From positions 10,594,988 to 10,658,987 of the forward strand of contig CAMTDV010000002.1 of NCBI GenBank assembly GCA_947069175.1: a stretch of DNA of 64,000 nucleotides, written 5' to 3'. Position 1 is the first letter of the stretch. The number at the start of each line of letters is the position of its first letter. A program made the translations under genes and the position numbers. This document shows positions 21,502 through 32,189 of the stretch, in pieces. The stretch comes from Scalesia atractyloides. Lineage: Eukaryota; Streptophyta; Magnoliopsida; Asterales; Asteraceae. The notes under the pieces were generated by a model. It saw nothing but the letters and a program-made list of their open reading frames with translations. It made no database searches and was not told the origin of the DNA.

Positions 21502-23390
21502 CACTATTTAATATGGCCTCCACTTGAATTTGAATTGCCATGTTAGACATAAAGACTCAAAGTTGATCAAAAAAAACAATAATCATGGCTGTGGTTGTGA
21601 TATTTTTTTGTTGTCATGAATCGCTTTCTTCTCTAATACACTTCTTTATCCTTTCCTTAATCGTGGTTTGATATTCTGTTGCTGTCATAAATCTTCTTGT
21701 GTTGAAGAGCTCGTTTGTTGCTTTTGCAGTTGTTGAACGTAATGTTTGCCTCCATCTTTTCTACGATTTTTCTTTCAATTTCGTGTATAGAGATAAGGTT
21801 TTCAGCTGAGTTTTTTCAACTAATTGGACGTGTAATACCGTTTTCATTATTACTAAAAAGAATAAACAAAAAATGGCGAAACTAGTAAACAATAAGAAAG
21901 ACATTTTGTATTTTAATGAGAAAAAAGAAAGAATTATGTCTATAAAAACATAGAAATATAAATTTTATAATATTATACAAAGTAATATTCATTAAGTTGT
22001 ATGCAAAGTAATATTATAAGCTAGCAAAGCCCATTCACATGTATTTATGTACCTCCAAAACTAAAACCATCACAAAGAAACACCTTAAATCATTTCCAAC
22101 CTTTAGAAGTCTAAAAGCCCCAAATGGATTATAGTTTATAATTTTGAGAGAGACTGCCAGTGGTGATGGCGAGGATGATTAGGGTGACAACAATGAAGTT
22201 TGAGACCGTAAATTGTTTAATTAAAAAGTGAAAAAGTAAGTGTCACGTAGACAATGAGACTGTCACTAATTAAACCAATGAAAGTCTTTAAGGGTACTCA
22301 ATAGATCAATCACTTTTTAACACCCTCAGGGTGATGTAACAGTGGTTTAATGTCCACCACACATAGTTTGATAGCGAAGATGATGCTAATAATGTCACAT
22401 GCTAAGGAAAGGCTCGAATAGTTTATGAAAGATATTTGCCATGTTCTATGTAGTTGCGTAATATGTAAGGTTCTGTGTTTATGTGTATTCTAATTACAAT
22501 ATTATTAAAGCAATAATTCAAAGAAAATAACTTGTGACCAAAGATATATTCCCACATTTCATGGTTTTTATTTTTAGTATTAGTTTCTGCTCCTTATAAA
22601 AAAACAGTTATAATAACTTAATCTTAGAAGTCCATAAATAAATAAATAATATATTTCAAAGTAACCCAAAAATTCAATTATCCAATTTCTAAAAGTAAGC
22701 AGTCGTATCATATCGTATGGTCTGAGTTTCTGATGGTTTGTTTCCGTGATTCAGATTCCGCACCCATCCAACACGCCTTTGTACTGCTTCTTAGCTTTTT
22801 GTTCTTTCCAAGAAAATACATAAAAAAGAATCATATTTTATAGATGTTAAACAACTGTAATTATTTTATATTTAGTGAATTTAGGTTGTTTATAAACCGT
22901 AAAAACCGATCAAGTAGTTTATATCAAATCAAAATAGTTGGTTTGACTGTTTTGAGATCCAAATGGTTTGGCGTGTGGTTTGTTCTTTAAAGTTTGCTGG
23001 TTCAGTTGGATTTTTAAACTTGAGATCTGGGGCAGACTCACATAGAGTGAGTCGGGTCCACGGACCATAATAATTTTTAAAAAATTAGTAGATCCGATAT
23101 AGTAAAGTTTCTAAAGAGCCCATAAAAATAATTTAGTGGACACCATAGAAAGAAAAAGTGGTAATTTCTCCCCTTTACGATCATGAAGTCACAAGATTCA
23201 ATACTTGTGTAGCATGTTTGTATTTTTTTTTGTTTGTTTGAACACCAAACAACAAGCAGGAGCAAACCTACATAACACAAGCATGTACGAAAGCTTGTAT
23301 AGTTTTAAATTGTAATGGTGTTTTCGTTTCAAATTACTTTATATTTTCGTTGTGTGATTTTTAATGTGTAATGATTATATTTATGTTATA
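21502..23390. other. Intergenic, no gene recognised
   Basis: AT-rich DNA without coding signal. A short GGTTTG-rich stretch near 22,900-23,000 may be old transposon subterminal sequence. The 67-residue frame at 23,077-23,280 has no motif. Confidence 0.5.
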
Positions 23391-23394
23391 TGTT

Positions 23395-23935
23395 CCTCGT
23401 CTTGACCTGACCCGAAAGACGGCCACCTGAAAATTCTAACATTTTATTGTAAAAATTTTGAACACTGAAAAAAGTGGACCCCCGAGCCTAACACAAAAAT
23501 TCACGGGTTTGAATTTAATCAGGTTTGGGTCAATTGTAGGTTAAACCCACGAACCCGTTTAGCTAAATGGGATCGGGTTGATGGGTGATGGGTTAACTTA
23601 TTTAACCCATTTATATCATTTTACAATATGTTTTATACCATAAATTAAATCGGGTGTATTTTATGCCATATTAACATAAGATTTTATAATTATTACGTAA
23701 TTGTATTATATACATCTGTGTTTTTTAGTAAAATTTTAATCTTAATATATTAATTTTACAATATAAAAAAATCGGGTTTAACGGGTCGTGTCCAGGTCAA
23801 CCAACGAATATTCAGGTCCTGTTCGGGTTCATATGTACGATATGATTTTCGAGTACGAGCTCGTATAGAATTTTTGGGATCGGGTATAGTTGAACCCACT
23901 AACCTGCGAACACGACCAACTTAGCACCCCTAAGT
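23395..23935. mobile_element. Probable decayed hAT-like non-autonomous element
   Basis: Dense AACCCG/CGGGTT words (ACGAACCCG, ATCGGGTTGATGGGTGATGG, GTTTAACGGGTCGTG) through about 500 bp and an end reading TTAGCACCCCTA, which resembles a hAT inverted terminus (TAGGGGTGCTAA in reverse). The matching left terminus and target duplication were not found. Confidence 0.4.
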
Positions 23936-24340
23936 AAAACGAACTAGTTACTTACCCTTTTGATCTCTCTCTCTCTCTATGTGTGTGTGCGCGCGCGTAC
24001 GCACGCATGATATGTGGTTATGCATGGCTGGTCTTAAGGAGGGGCAAGGTAGGAAGCCGCCTAAGGCCCACTCTAACAGGGTCATGATTTTCTTTTAAAT
24101 GTATATTCTATAAAAACATAATTTTATTATATAAAAGCCTATTATTAAATTTAAAGGCAAATTAAATTATGAGTTTGAACCCAATAAATTTAAAAAATAA
24201 TTGTACCAATTAGGGATCCCAGTAGTCACTTTTAATTGAAAAAGTTAAACCAAGATACTTAATCTATGAGGAAATACCTGATTAATCGTTGATGATATCA
24301 CCCGAGACACGTGGCAACGTATCAACAACACATCCTATAA
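23936..24340. other. Intergenic with short microsatellites
   Basis: (CT)n at about 23,964-23,978 followed by (GT)n/(GC)n/(ACGC)n at 23,980-24,008. No gene recognised. Confidence 0.5.
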
Positions 24341-24956
24341 TAAAAGTGTCACACTTCTTACCTTACGGTGGTCCCACGCACAGTAGATCGCACACCATGC
24401 GCATGCTGAGTGTGGATTCCTTTTCCACCAATTAGAGCAAGGATGGCGTTAGTGCCCCCAATGTTTCCATCAATAAGAGCATGTCAAGTGTCACCAAAAC
24501 AGTTAGCTGTGGGGACTATCTCACCTACATGAAAGTCACATCTAACAAAGTTTACTATAAATCGGAAGAAGATCTACATTCATAAGGTACACATGGTATC
24601 TCTCATGTTCTCACTAAACCCTAATTCTTATCATCAAACGAGTACTTATTCTCACACCCGAGGTGGTCACATGGAGGAATCCTATCCTTGGCGAGGCTAA
24701 CAGTGTTTCTATTTTGCATGTCACTCCGGTGATTACATGCTCAAGCCTTTCCTCGAAGACGTACGGTAGTTGAATGAATCTGAGTCATCGTGTGACTAAG
24801 ATTTGATTCTTCATTGGCGCTACACACCTCTTTCTAGAATAAGCACCCCTTTTGTTTTTGTTGTTTCGACAACACACGTGACCCTCTCATTTCTAGATGA
24901 TGGCGATTACGCTACCTTCGAAATTGGTGGAGCTACTGCTACTGTGCAACCTCCTT
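24341..24956 (+). mobile_element. Tat-like LTR retrotransposon remnant (LTR end, primer site, leader), left part
   Basis: A TATA box (TATAAAT, 24,556-24,562) is followed by a leader and by CACACCCGAGGTGGTCACAT, then the LTR end TTCTTCA at 24,813 and the primer-binding-like TGGCGCTACA (24,815-24,824). TTGGCGCTA directly after the LTR is what I recall for Tat/Retand elements of composites. The open stretch 24,803-24,956 would be leader. The element is cut at 24,956 by the nested chromovirus and resumes at 48,585. LTR start uncertain. Confidence 0.5.
24952..24956. repeat. Target site duplication of element 2, left
   Basis: TCCTT directly before TGTCACACCC; identical to 48,580-48,584. Confidence 0.9.
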
Positions 24957-25451
24957 TGTCACACCCTGACCCGCAGCGGATATGGTAGTCGGTGCATGAT
25001 TGGGTTTTCATCAAAGCTCATGACATTTACTATTATAAAAGTTTCATATTTATTATCTCAAATTTAAAACATAACAATTTAATCAACACATAATTCATAC
25101 AAACACAAAATGTTCCAAACAAAGTTTGCAAGAAACGTTTTATTTTCTTCTAAGGCCCAAGTCCTACGTGATCCATGCTTCACACATGTTCACCTGTATC
25201 ATGTGTAAAAATAAAGTTTTTGGTCAACATAAGTTGGCGAGTGAATCCCGTTTAATCATTAGGTAAAATGGTATGTTTATTATTTTTAATAAAATGTGCA
25301 TTATCCAAATATGAGCAACGTATATGTAATTTAAACCACAAACCACACAATCATCTAGCAATGTACATGTGAGCATGATAAGCGATGTGCTGTGATATCA
25401 AGACTCAATTAAACAGAGCCGATCTTATATGTTAGGCAACGCGACGCTCTA

Positions 25452-25466
25452 CCCGTAAGTAACGGG
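25452..25466 (-). promoter_or_regulatory. Conserved U5 hairpin, LTR D copy
   Basis: CCCGT/ACGGG stem with loop AAGTA (read on plus). Related LTRs have CTCGT/ACGAG at the same place, a compensatory base-pair change. See the finding at 27,208. Confidence 0.6.
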
Positions 25467-25969
25467 GAACAAATGGGCCTAATGTGGGAGCTCGACTGTG
25501 ATGAGAAATATAAACACAAACAATAATAATCAACATTATCACATAGCATGTTAGATCACATAAAGATAATAACACGAGAATTGAGATAGTGAAATAAACA
25601 AAAGCGACACATGATACACCCAAAAAACGTGAATAAAAGGGGAGTTGTAAGAATTAACTCACAGTGGGTGCGTTTAAGATTTGAAGATGATTGCGCGATC
25701 GAGATACCAAACAATGATAAGGCTAACCTAAATATTCACATAATATTTTAGATAAATATATATTCTTTCGGTTAAAATTAATATTTTTACTTAATTTATT
25801 ATTTACACAATTTCATTAGACATTTAAGATAATTGTTATGTATTTATTACTATTTTTTATTTGCTTAGAAAGAGATTATTTGGTTATATATTATTATAGT
25901 TTTTATGGAAAAATAATTAAAAGTTTAAATTAAAAAAATATGTTTTCCCTTGGATTGAACCGGCTGGAC

Positions 25970-26390
25970 ATAGGCAGCGTGTGTGGATAGAACTCGAGAC
26001 CTCTCGCTTATGTGGACGAAGCTCGACCAACTGAGCTACGTGTTTAACCCGGAATATATTAGATTTTAATTAACTTTATACACTTATTGAACCAAACTAT
26101 ATTCTGATTTATTAAAAAGGTTTGGTAGGTTATAGGAATTGTGTGCTGGAACCGGCTCGAACCCGCGTCTAATGCTTCGTGTGCACACAGCATGACCAAT
26201 TGGGTTGTGTGTCTAACCCGTTGGATATCAAGTTTTAATAAACTTTATATACTTACAGTCACGTTTTATAATTTAGCTTTTAAAAAGATTTGATTTATTT
26301 CAGCGTAGCAGAACATGAACATGATTCGAACCCGGGCATGTGGTTTCATGCGTACACAATCCTACCAACTGGAATGTGTGTCTAACCCGG
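25970..26390 (-). repeat. Array of three tRNA-like modules in LTR D
   Basis: Modules at about 25,970-26,050, 26,150-26,220 and 26,320-26,390, about 170 bp apart, all read on the minus strand. The first has a perfect tRNA A-box (TAGCTCAGTTGG, 26,027-26,038) but a damaged B-box; the second and third keep GGGTTCGAA-type B-boxes and end TCTAACCC like the others. They lack acceptor stems that pair, so they are not functional tRNA genes. Confidence 0.7.
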
Positions 26391-26665
26391 TTTAAACATA
26401 ATTTTAAATTCTTATGAACACAAGCTCGCTTCGTCTTCTTTGTTTAAAAAAAACATAAACTGTTTAACCCAATGTATTTGGATTTGTTTAGCAAATCCTT
26501 CGTTAATTTCTACTGACTACATATGCGATTGATAAGGATGAAAGAAAATAAATGAAGGGTGTACCAAACAGTGATGCATTAGATCTCCGGCGGGAATCCG
26601 GCGTTTTGAAAATTTCTCCGGCGAGGTTATTATAATGAACAGGTGCTTTGTAGAGAACTTTGGGA

Positions 26666-26670
26666 GTGTG
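26666..26670. other. Left insertion point of element 1 in LTR D
   Basis: GTGTG precedes LTR A. The expected duplication on the right was lost with the deletion at 38,696, so the target duplication cannot be confirmed. Confidence 0.6.
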
Positions 26671-27207
26671 TGTCACACCCCGACCCGCAGCGGAATAAGA
26701 GTCGGGGCATAATTGGGTTATCACCAAAGCTCATGATGTTTACTAAAATGTTTCATATTTATTAAATTCAAATTACAACTTAAATAGTAAAATTAAATCC
26801 ATACAATTACAAAGAAAATGAAACTAAGTAAAACAATCCAAAGCATTAAACTGATTATTCTTCTAGGCCTTCCTACGCGTTTCTTGTCTCAACTGGATCA
26901 CCTGTATCATGTGTAAAATGGGGGAAGTTTTGGGTCAACAAAAGTTGGCGAGTGAACCTTGTTTAAAAACATTGTTATTGATTCCTTGTTGTATTTTATA
27001 TTGAAAAGTTGTGCAATATTCATATGTGAGCAAACATATATAAACAAACAATCACAAACCACCTTGAATGAGTATATGACATGAATGATAATGTACTGTG
27101 AGATCAAGGCTCAATCAAACGGAGCCGATCGTATGAAATGTATGATGATGTATGTGAGATCAAGGCTCAATCAAACGGAGCCGATCGAATGAGGCACCTG
27201 TACTCAA

Positions 27208-27221
27208 CCCGTCTCCACGGG
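27208..27221 (-). promoter_or_regulatory. Conserved U5 hairpin, LTR A copy
   Basis: CCCGT/ACGGG stem around CTCC, next to a second possible stem GGCTC/GAGCC at about 27,164-27,183. LTRs E and G have CTCGT/ACGAG instead. It lies in the downstream part of the LTR and would be transcribed; the role is unknown. Confidence 0.6.
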
Positions 27222-27709
27222 GAGCTGATGGGCCTATGAAATGCATGTACTGAAAATGATAACTTTAATCTAAACATAATCCACACAACAATTGATACAT
27301 ATTGAATACACATTTGATCACGGATATGATGGATGCACAAGTGTTTATAATATAATAAATAGTTATGCGACACATGATACACCCCAAAAATGTGATTAAA
27401 ACGGGGAATTGGTAGAGGTTCACTCACATTGGGTGCGTTCTTTTGATGTTGTTGGATGCGCACGAGTTTTGGAATTTGATCGACGAGGAAAACTAACCTA
27501 ATAATAACGAAATAGTTTGGTAAATAAATGGATTCTTAGATTTATTTTTGCGAGTCTAAGGACTTTTTTTTCAACTTTAAAAATATTATTTTTAAGTATT
27601 TTTAATTGATTTTTAAATTAAATAAATAAATAAAAAGAAATAAAAAGTTTTGACTTTTTGACCTTTGACCAGTCCGTTGACCGGTCGGACTATGAGTAAT
27701 GTGTGCGCT

Positions 27710-28124
27710 GAGTGAGGTTCGAACCCGGGACCTCTCGTACGCGTGCACGCAGCTCTACCAACTGAGCTACGTGTCTAACCCGAAATATTCTATGTTTTAA
27801 TTATATATATATATATACTAATTAAATGTTAATTTATTTGGTTTATATTAAAAGGATTTAAAATGGTCGAACCGGTTGCAGGGACCTGGATCGAACTCGG
27901 GTCCTTCGGTTTGTAAGCGCACAGCCCAACCAGTTGGGCTGTGTGTCTTATCTGTTTAACTTACGGTTTATATTAATCTTATTTGACATACTGTGACTTG
28001 ATCTGATTATGTTTTAAAAAAAAATTGGTTTTAATTCGGAAAGTCGGTACGTTATAAGGTTCGAACTCGTGACATGCGCTGTGTGTTTGCACACAGTCCA
28101 CCGCTGGACTGTGTGTCTATCCCG
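27710..28124 (-). repeat. Array of three tRNA-like modules in LTR A
   Basis: Modules at 27,710-27,782, 27,888-27,950 and 28,058-28,124 (minus). Module 1 has A-box TAGCTCAGTTGG (27,758-27,769) and B-box GGTTCGAACC (27,716-27,725). In module 2 the first hairpin is ACAGCCCAA/TTGGGCTGT, in module 3 CACACAGTCCA/TGGACTGTGTG. Each starts with a GGGTTAGACAC-like leader and ends in a TTCGAA-type T loop. Spacing is about 170 bp. Confidence 0.8.
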
Positions 28125-28973
28125 GTTTAATATCTTGTTTTAATTAAACTTATACATAATGTTCGACTTCGTCTTCTTCATTCAAAGACACAGACAAACG
28201 ATATCCGACTGTTCTGGTTTAAATCGTTCGTCGAACATATAAGTGGTTAATGTAATGGAAAAAAAGAGTTACAGAATCGAATGTACCGAACAGACTGTTT
28301 TTCTCAGAATTCCGACAATGGTCGTCGGCTCTGATTTGTGAATTCCGTATGATTGAATCAATTAACAGTTTTGATCGATGAGTTGTGAAATTAAGTTACT
28401 ATACAAGAGATATCAGGGGGTTTAGATGATTGTACCGATTTACAGTGTGATTTCGGAAATTTCCAGAGATTTTCCGGCGAGTGCAGAATATCCGGCAACG
28501 TCGTCTGGGACCGATTCTGGTTGAAGGATTGAAGTTAGTATAAGTCTAACAATGGATTGAAAACGAAAGAGTCGAGAATTTACCGATTTTGTGTAAGTCT
28601 CGGTTTTCCGGTAAAAGTCCGGCGATAGCAGATAGTGATTCCGACGAACAGAAGTTAGTGTGAAAAATAAAATTGAGGGTGTTGCGAGTGTTTCCGAGAC
28701 GTGAGGCGATGGTATTATTAGTGTAAATTAGGAGTAATATCATTTCGGTTTTCAATCTCGAAAAATCATATGAATCGAGTTCATTGAAGATAGGATTGAT
28801 TAAGAACGTGGGTTGTAACTGGCATTGAATCATCGGTTACACTCAGAAACTCGCGACCACACCAAAGGTCTTCTGGTTATTTGAAAGCCGTTGAGCGGTT
28901 TCAGTTCTTGACGCAAACAAATGAATTCATGGGTGCAACTTAAGTTTTATTTGATTCATTGATTACACAAACG

Positions 28974-29058
28974 AGTCAAGTGGCGGAGTGGTGAAACGCT
29001 TGTTTGTTGAATGAACCGGCTGACCCGGGTTCGAAACCCGGCAGCGGTATTTTTTTTT
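28974..29058 (+). ncRNA. tRNA-like Pol III-type unit, antisense in LTR A
   Basis: On the plus strand, opposite to the LTR: A-box TGGCGGAGTGG (28,981-28,991), T arm CCGGG-TTCGAAA-CCCGG (29,025-29,041) with B-box GGTTCGAAACC (29,028-29,038), and a run of nine T (29,050-29,058), a standard Pol III terminator. Spacing of the boxes fits a tRNA-Ser/Leu-like gene. The acceptor stem does not pair, so a mature tRNA is unlikely, but Pol III transcription is plausible. Confidence 0.6.
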
Positions 29059-29232
29059 ATTCACTATTTCTTTGTTTTTATTAATTATGTTTTAAAACTC
29101 TAACAATGTTTATTAGTTATGTATCGTTTAAAATTAATATGAACATTAAATACGCAACGGAAATTTATAACTGAAATATTCGATTAATAAACGAAGCGGG
29201 TTTTGAAAACCCGTTTTTCGACGGATGTTACA

Positions 29233-29250
29233 GTATCCCTTACTTTTAGA
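29233..29250 (-). promoter_or_regulatory. Polypurine-tract-like sequence next to 3' LTR of element 1
   Basis: Read on minus, AAAAGTAAGGGATAC lies directly before the LTR start TGTAACATCC. The same position next to LTR B has a similar purine stretch. This is the usual primer site for plus-strand DNA synthesis. Confidence 0.5.
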
Positions 29251-29279
29251 AATTTCGTCCCGAAATTTAAGTAGTAGTG

Positions 29280-30343
29280 GTAACAGGAAAAAGATGCGGG
29301 TATTTTTCGCGCATTGAGTCTTCACGTTCCCAAGTAAACTCAGATCCTCGTTTCGACTCCCAGCGTACCCTAACAATTGGAATACGACTCCGTCTTAAAC
29401 GTTTTTTCTCCGAAGTCCATGATCTCTACTGGTCTTTCAATGAAGTGCATAGATTCATCGATCTGAATATCTTCTAGGGGAATATGGAGGTTTTCATCGG
29501 CGAGGCACTTCTTTAAGTTTGATACGTGGAATGTGGGGTGAATTCTGTTGAGTTCTTCTGGTAGGTCAAGCTTGTATGCTACAGGTCCTACTCTTTCGAG
29601 TATCTTGAAAGGTCCTACGTAGCGTGGTGCTAGCTTTCCCTTCTGGCCAAAACGAACTACTCCCTTCCACGGTGATACTTTTAAAAGTACTTGATCACCA
29701 ATGTTAAATCCAAGGGCTTTCGTCGTTTGTCTGCATAACTCTTTTGACGACTTTGTGCCGCTAGAAGATTGTTTCGAATTTGATGGATCTTGTCTGTTGT
29801 TTCTTGAATTAATTCTGGACCGGTGATTTGTGCTTCCCCAATTTCATGCCAACATACTGGAGATCGGCACTTACGACCATATAAAGCTTCGAAAGGAGCC
29901 ATGCCGATACTTGAGTGATAACTATTGTTGTAGGAAAATTCAACTAATGGAAGATGAGAGTCCCAATTTCCCTTGAAGTCTATGACACATGCTCGAAGCA
30001 TGTCTTCAAGAGTTTGGATGGTGCGTTCAGATTGTCCATCAGTTTGAGGATGATAAGCGGTACTGAGGTCTAATCGTGTACCCAAGGCGGTTTGTACAGC
30101 TTGCCATGTTCGTGAAGTGAAACGACCATCACGGTCTGAAATGATGCTTAAAGGTACACCATGACGGCTTACGATCTCGCTGATATAGATACGAGCTAAT
30201 TTCTCGTTCTTGAAGTCCTCGCGAATCGGAATGAAGTGAGCTGATTTTGTAAGACGATCAATGATTACCCATATGGTGTCATACCCACTGGAGGTGCGAG
30301 GTAACCCGGTAATGAAGTCCATGGTTATGTTTTCCCACTTCAA
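29280..30343 (-). pseudogene. Integrase core and chromodomain of element 1
   Basis: Starts ITMDFITGLPRTSSGYDTIW with the first catalytic Asp, then SIISDRDGRFTSRTW (second Asp) and STAYHPQTDGQSERTIQTLE (Glu): the retroviral DDE set is complete. After KRRKPL (near 29,710) the frame shifts; beyond it the GPF/Y-type region (KLAPRYVGPFKILER) and PTFHVSNLKKCL can be read in other frames, and at about 29,300-29,430 a chromodomain-like IPIVRVRWESKRGSEFTWER in yet another frame. The enzyme would join cDNA to host DNA, with the chromodomain guiding it to heterochromatin. Frameshifts and stops make it inactive. Confidence 0.88.
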
Positions 30344-31281
30344 GGTATTTCAGGTTGGGTTAGGAGTCCTAAAGGTCTCTGATGTTCACCTTTTACTTTA
30401 GAACAGGTAAGGCACTTGGAAACAAAAACAGCGATATCCTTTTTCATGCCAGGCCACCAGTAGGTGTATCGAAGGTCTTGATACATCTTGTCGGCTCCTG
30501 GGTGTACAGAGTACCGTGTTTTGTGCGCCTCATTCATAAGGAAATCACGAAGGTTATCTTGGTTGGGAATCCATATGCGATTTAGATAGTATAGAATACC
30601 GTCGGATTTAGTTTCGATCTTAAGTTCAGCTCCACAAGACAGCTCATTGCGTACGTCGTTTTCTGTTACTGAAACATGTTGTGCTTCTCGGATTCGATCT
30701 TTGATGTCAGTTATGATTTGCGAACATAGAAGTTGAATGGAGTTCGCATAACCTTTTCGACTGAGCGCATCGGCCACCACGTTTGCCTTGCCAGGATGAT
30801 ACCGAATTTCACAGTCGTAGTCGTTAAGAAGTTCGACCCATCTTCGTTGCCTCATATTCAACTCCTTTTGGTTAAAGATATGTTGGAGGCTCTTGTGGTC
30901 AGTGTATATTTCACACTTGGTACCGTAGAGGTAATGTCTCCATACCTTAAGAGCGAACACAACGGCTCCAAGTTCCAGGTCGTGGGTGGTGTAGTTCTTC
31001 TCATGAATTTTGAGTTGCCTAGAAGCATAAGCTATCACTTTTCCTATTTGCATCAGTACACAGCCTAGTCCTTGCCCTGACGCATCGCAATAAACCACGA
31101 AGTCATCACAACCTTCAGGAAGTGTGAGGATAGGTGCGTCGCAGAGTTTTTGCTTTAGAGTTTGGAAGGCTTCTTCTTGTTTAGGTCCCCATATGAAGGG
31201 CTTTCCTTTATGAGTCAAAGCCGTGAGTGGTACAGCAATACGGGAGAAATTTGCAATGAAACGGCGATAGTAACCAGCCAA
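30340..31281 (-). pseudogene. RNase H and integrase zinc-finger part of element 1
   Basis: 313 open codons. AGYYRRFIANFSRIAVPLT is the end of the reverse transcriptase thumb; FVVYCDASGQGLGCVLMQ, LELGAVVFALKVWRHYL and CEIYTDHKSLQHIF carry the RNase H acidic residues; HPGKANVVADALSR closes the domain. HKTRYSVHPGADKMY and CLTCSKVKGEH form the HHCC zinc finger of integrase. The frame ends at a stop (near 30,340) right before the catalytic core. Confidence 0.9.
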
Positions 31282-31289
31282 ACCAAGAA

Positions 31290-32002
31290 ATGATCTTACT
31301 TCGGTAGGGGTACGTTGCGCTTGCCATTCCTGTACTGCCTTGATTTTTGAGGGATCAACATGAATTCCCTTGTCATTGACGACGTGTCCAAGGAATTGTA
31401 CTTCCCTTAACTAGAATTCACAATTCGAGAACTTAGCATAAAGCTTTTTGTCCTTAAGAGTGTAAGGATGAGTCGAAGATGTCGTTCATGATCAGACTTA
31501 GACTTTGAGTAGATGAGGATGTCGTCGATGAAGACTATGACAAAACGGTCGAGGTAGGGTTTGCATACCCTATTCATTAAATCCATGAATACTGCTGGGG
31601 CGTTGGTTAAACCAAATGGCATGACCATGAATTCGTAATGAGCATAACGAGTTCGAAAAGGCGGTCTTTGGGACGTCTTCTTCATGTACTCTAAGTTGAT
31701 GATAACCAGAACGAAGGTCGATTTTTGAAAAACAGGTGGCGCCTTGAAGTTGGCTAGAAGGTCATCGATGCGAGGTAATGGGTAGAGGTTCTTAACCGTT
31801 AACTTGTTGAGTTCTCTGTAGTCGATACACATGCGGAACGTTCCATCTTTCTTCTTCACAAAAAGGACAGGTGCACCCCAAGGCGATGAGCTAGGACGTA
31901 TGAATCCTTTGTCAGTCAGCTCTTGCAGTTGACTGGCCAGCTCTTGCATTTCAGATGGGGCTAACCTATAAGGAGATTTTGCAACTGGTGTAGCGCCCGG
32001 TA
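31290..32002 (-). pseudogene. Reverse transcriptase of element 1 (after the solo LTR)
   Basis: Begins GATPVAKSPYRLAPSEMQEL, continuing the protein cut at 34,634. It has GFIRPSSSPWGAPVLFVKKK, FRMCIDYRELN, then a garbled part near 31,700-31,750 with a frameshift, HYEFMVMPFGLTNAPAVFMD and VIVFIDDILIYSKS with the catalytic Asp pair. A stop/frameshift at about 31,407 separates it from the thumb and RNase H. The motifs are those of Ty3/Gypsy polymerases. Confidence 0.9.
31998..32002. repeat. Target site duplication of solo LTR G, left
   Basis: CGGTA, identical to 34,629-34,633. Confidence 0.9.
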
Positions 32003-32189
32003 TGTAACATCCGTCAAAAACGGATTTTACCAAACCCGCTCCGTTTATTAACCGAACAATCAGTTAAAAATTTCGTTGCGAATTTAATGCCCAAAATAAT
32101 TTTAAACGATACATAATTAATTATTATATGGGAATATATAATTAGTTTTTGAAAAACTGTTAAAAATAAGAAAATAAAAATAAATTGTT

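Larger units (their letters stand above)
24957..26670 (-). repeat. LTR D: left part of the 3' LTR of element 2
   Basis: Begins TGTCACACCCTGACCC (LTR 3' end in reverse) and follows LTR C (46,306-48,008) throughout with a few per cent divergence. It stops at GGGAGTGTG, the point where LTR C continues CCAGTGCATT. There element 1 is inserted. Confidence 0.9.
26671..29232 (-). repeat. LTR A: 3' LTR of element 1
   Basis: 2,562 bp, TG...CA ends (read on minus: TGTAACATCCGTCG ... GGGGTGTGACA). It contains a 54-bp local duplication (27,097-27,136 and 27,151-27,187, AAGGCTCAATCAAACGGAGC) that LTR B lacks, three sense tRNA-like modules and one antisense module. The conserved word CTTCGTCTTCTTC (28,167) recurs in all LTRs of this family. 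Confidence 0.92.

Noticed and set aside
24957..26670. Independent solo LTR
   Set aside because: Its outer duplication TCCTT is matched at 48,580-48,584 beyond LTR C, so it is the 3' LTR of element 2.
28974..29058. Genuine tRNA-Ser/Leu gene
   Set aside because: The T arm and both Pol III boxes are good, but the acceptor stem does not pair and the anticodon arm is not clear; called tRNA-like only.
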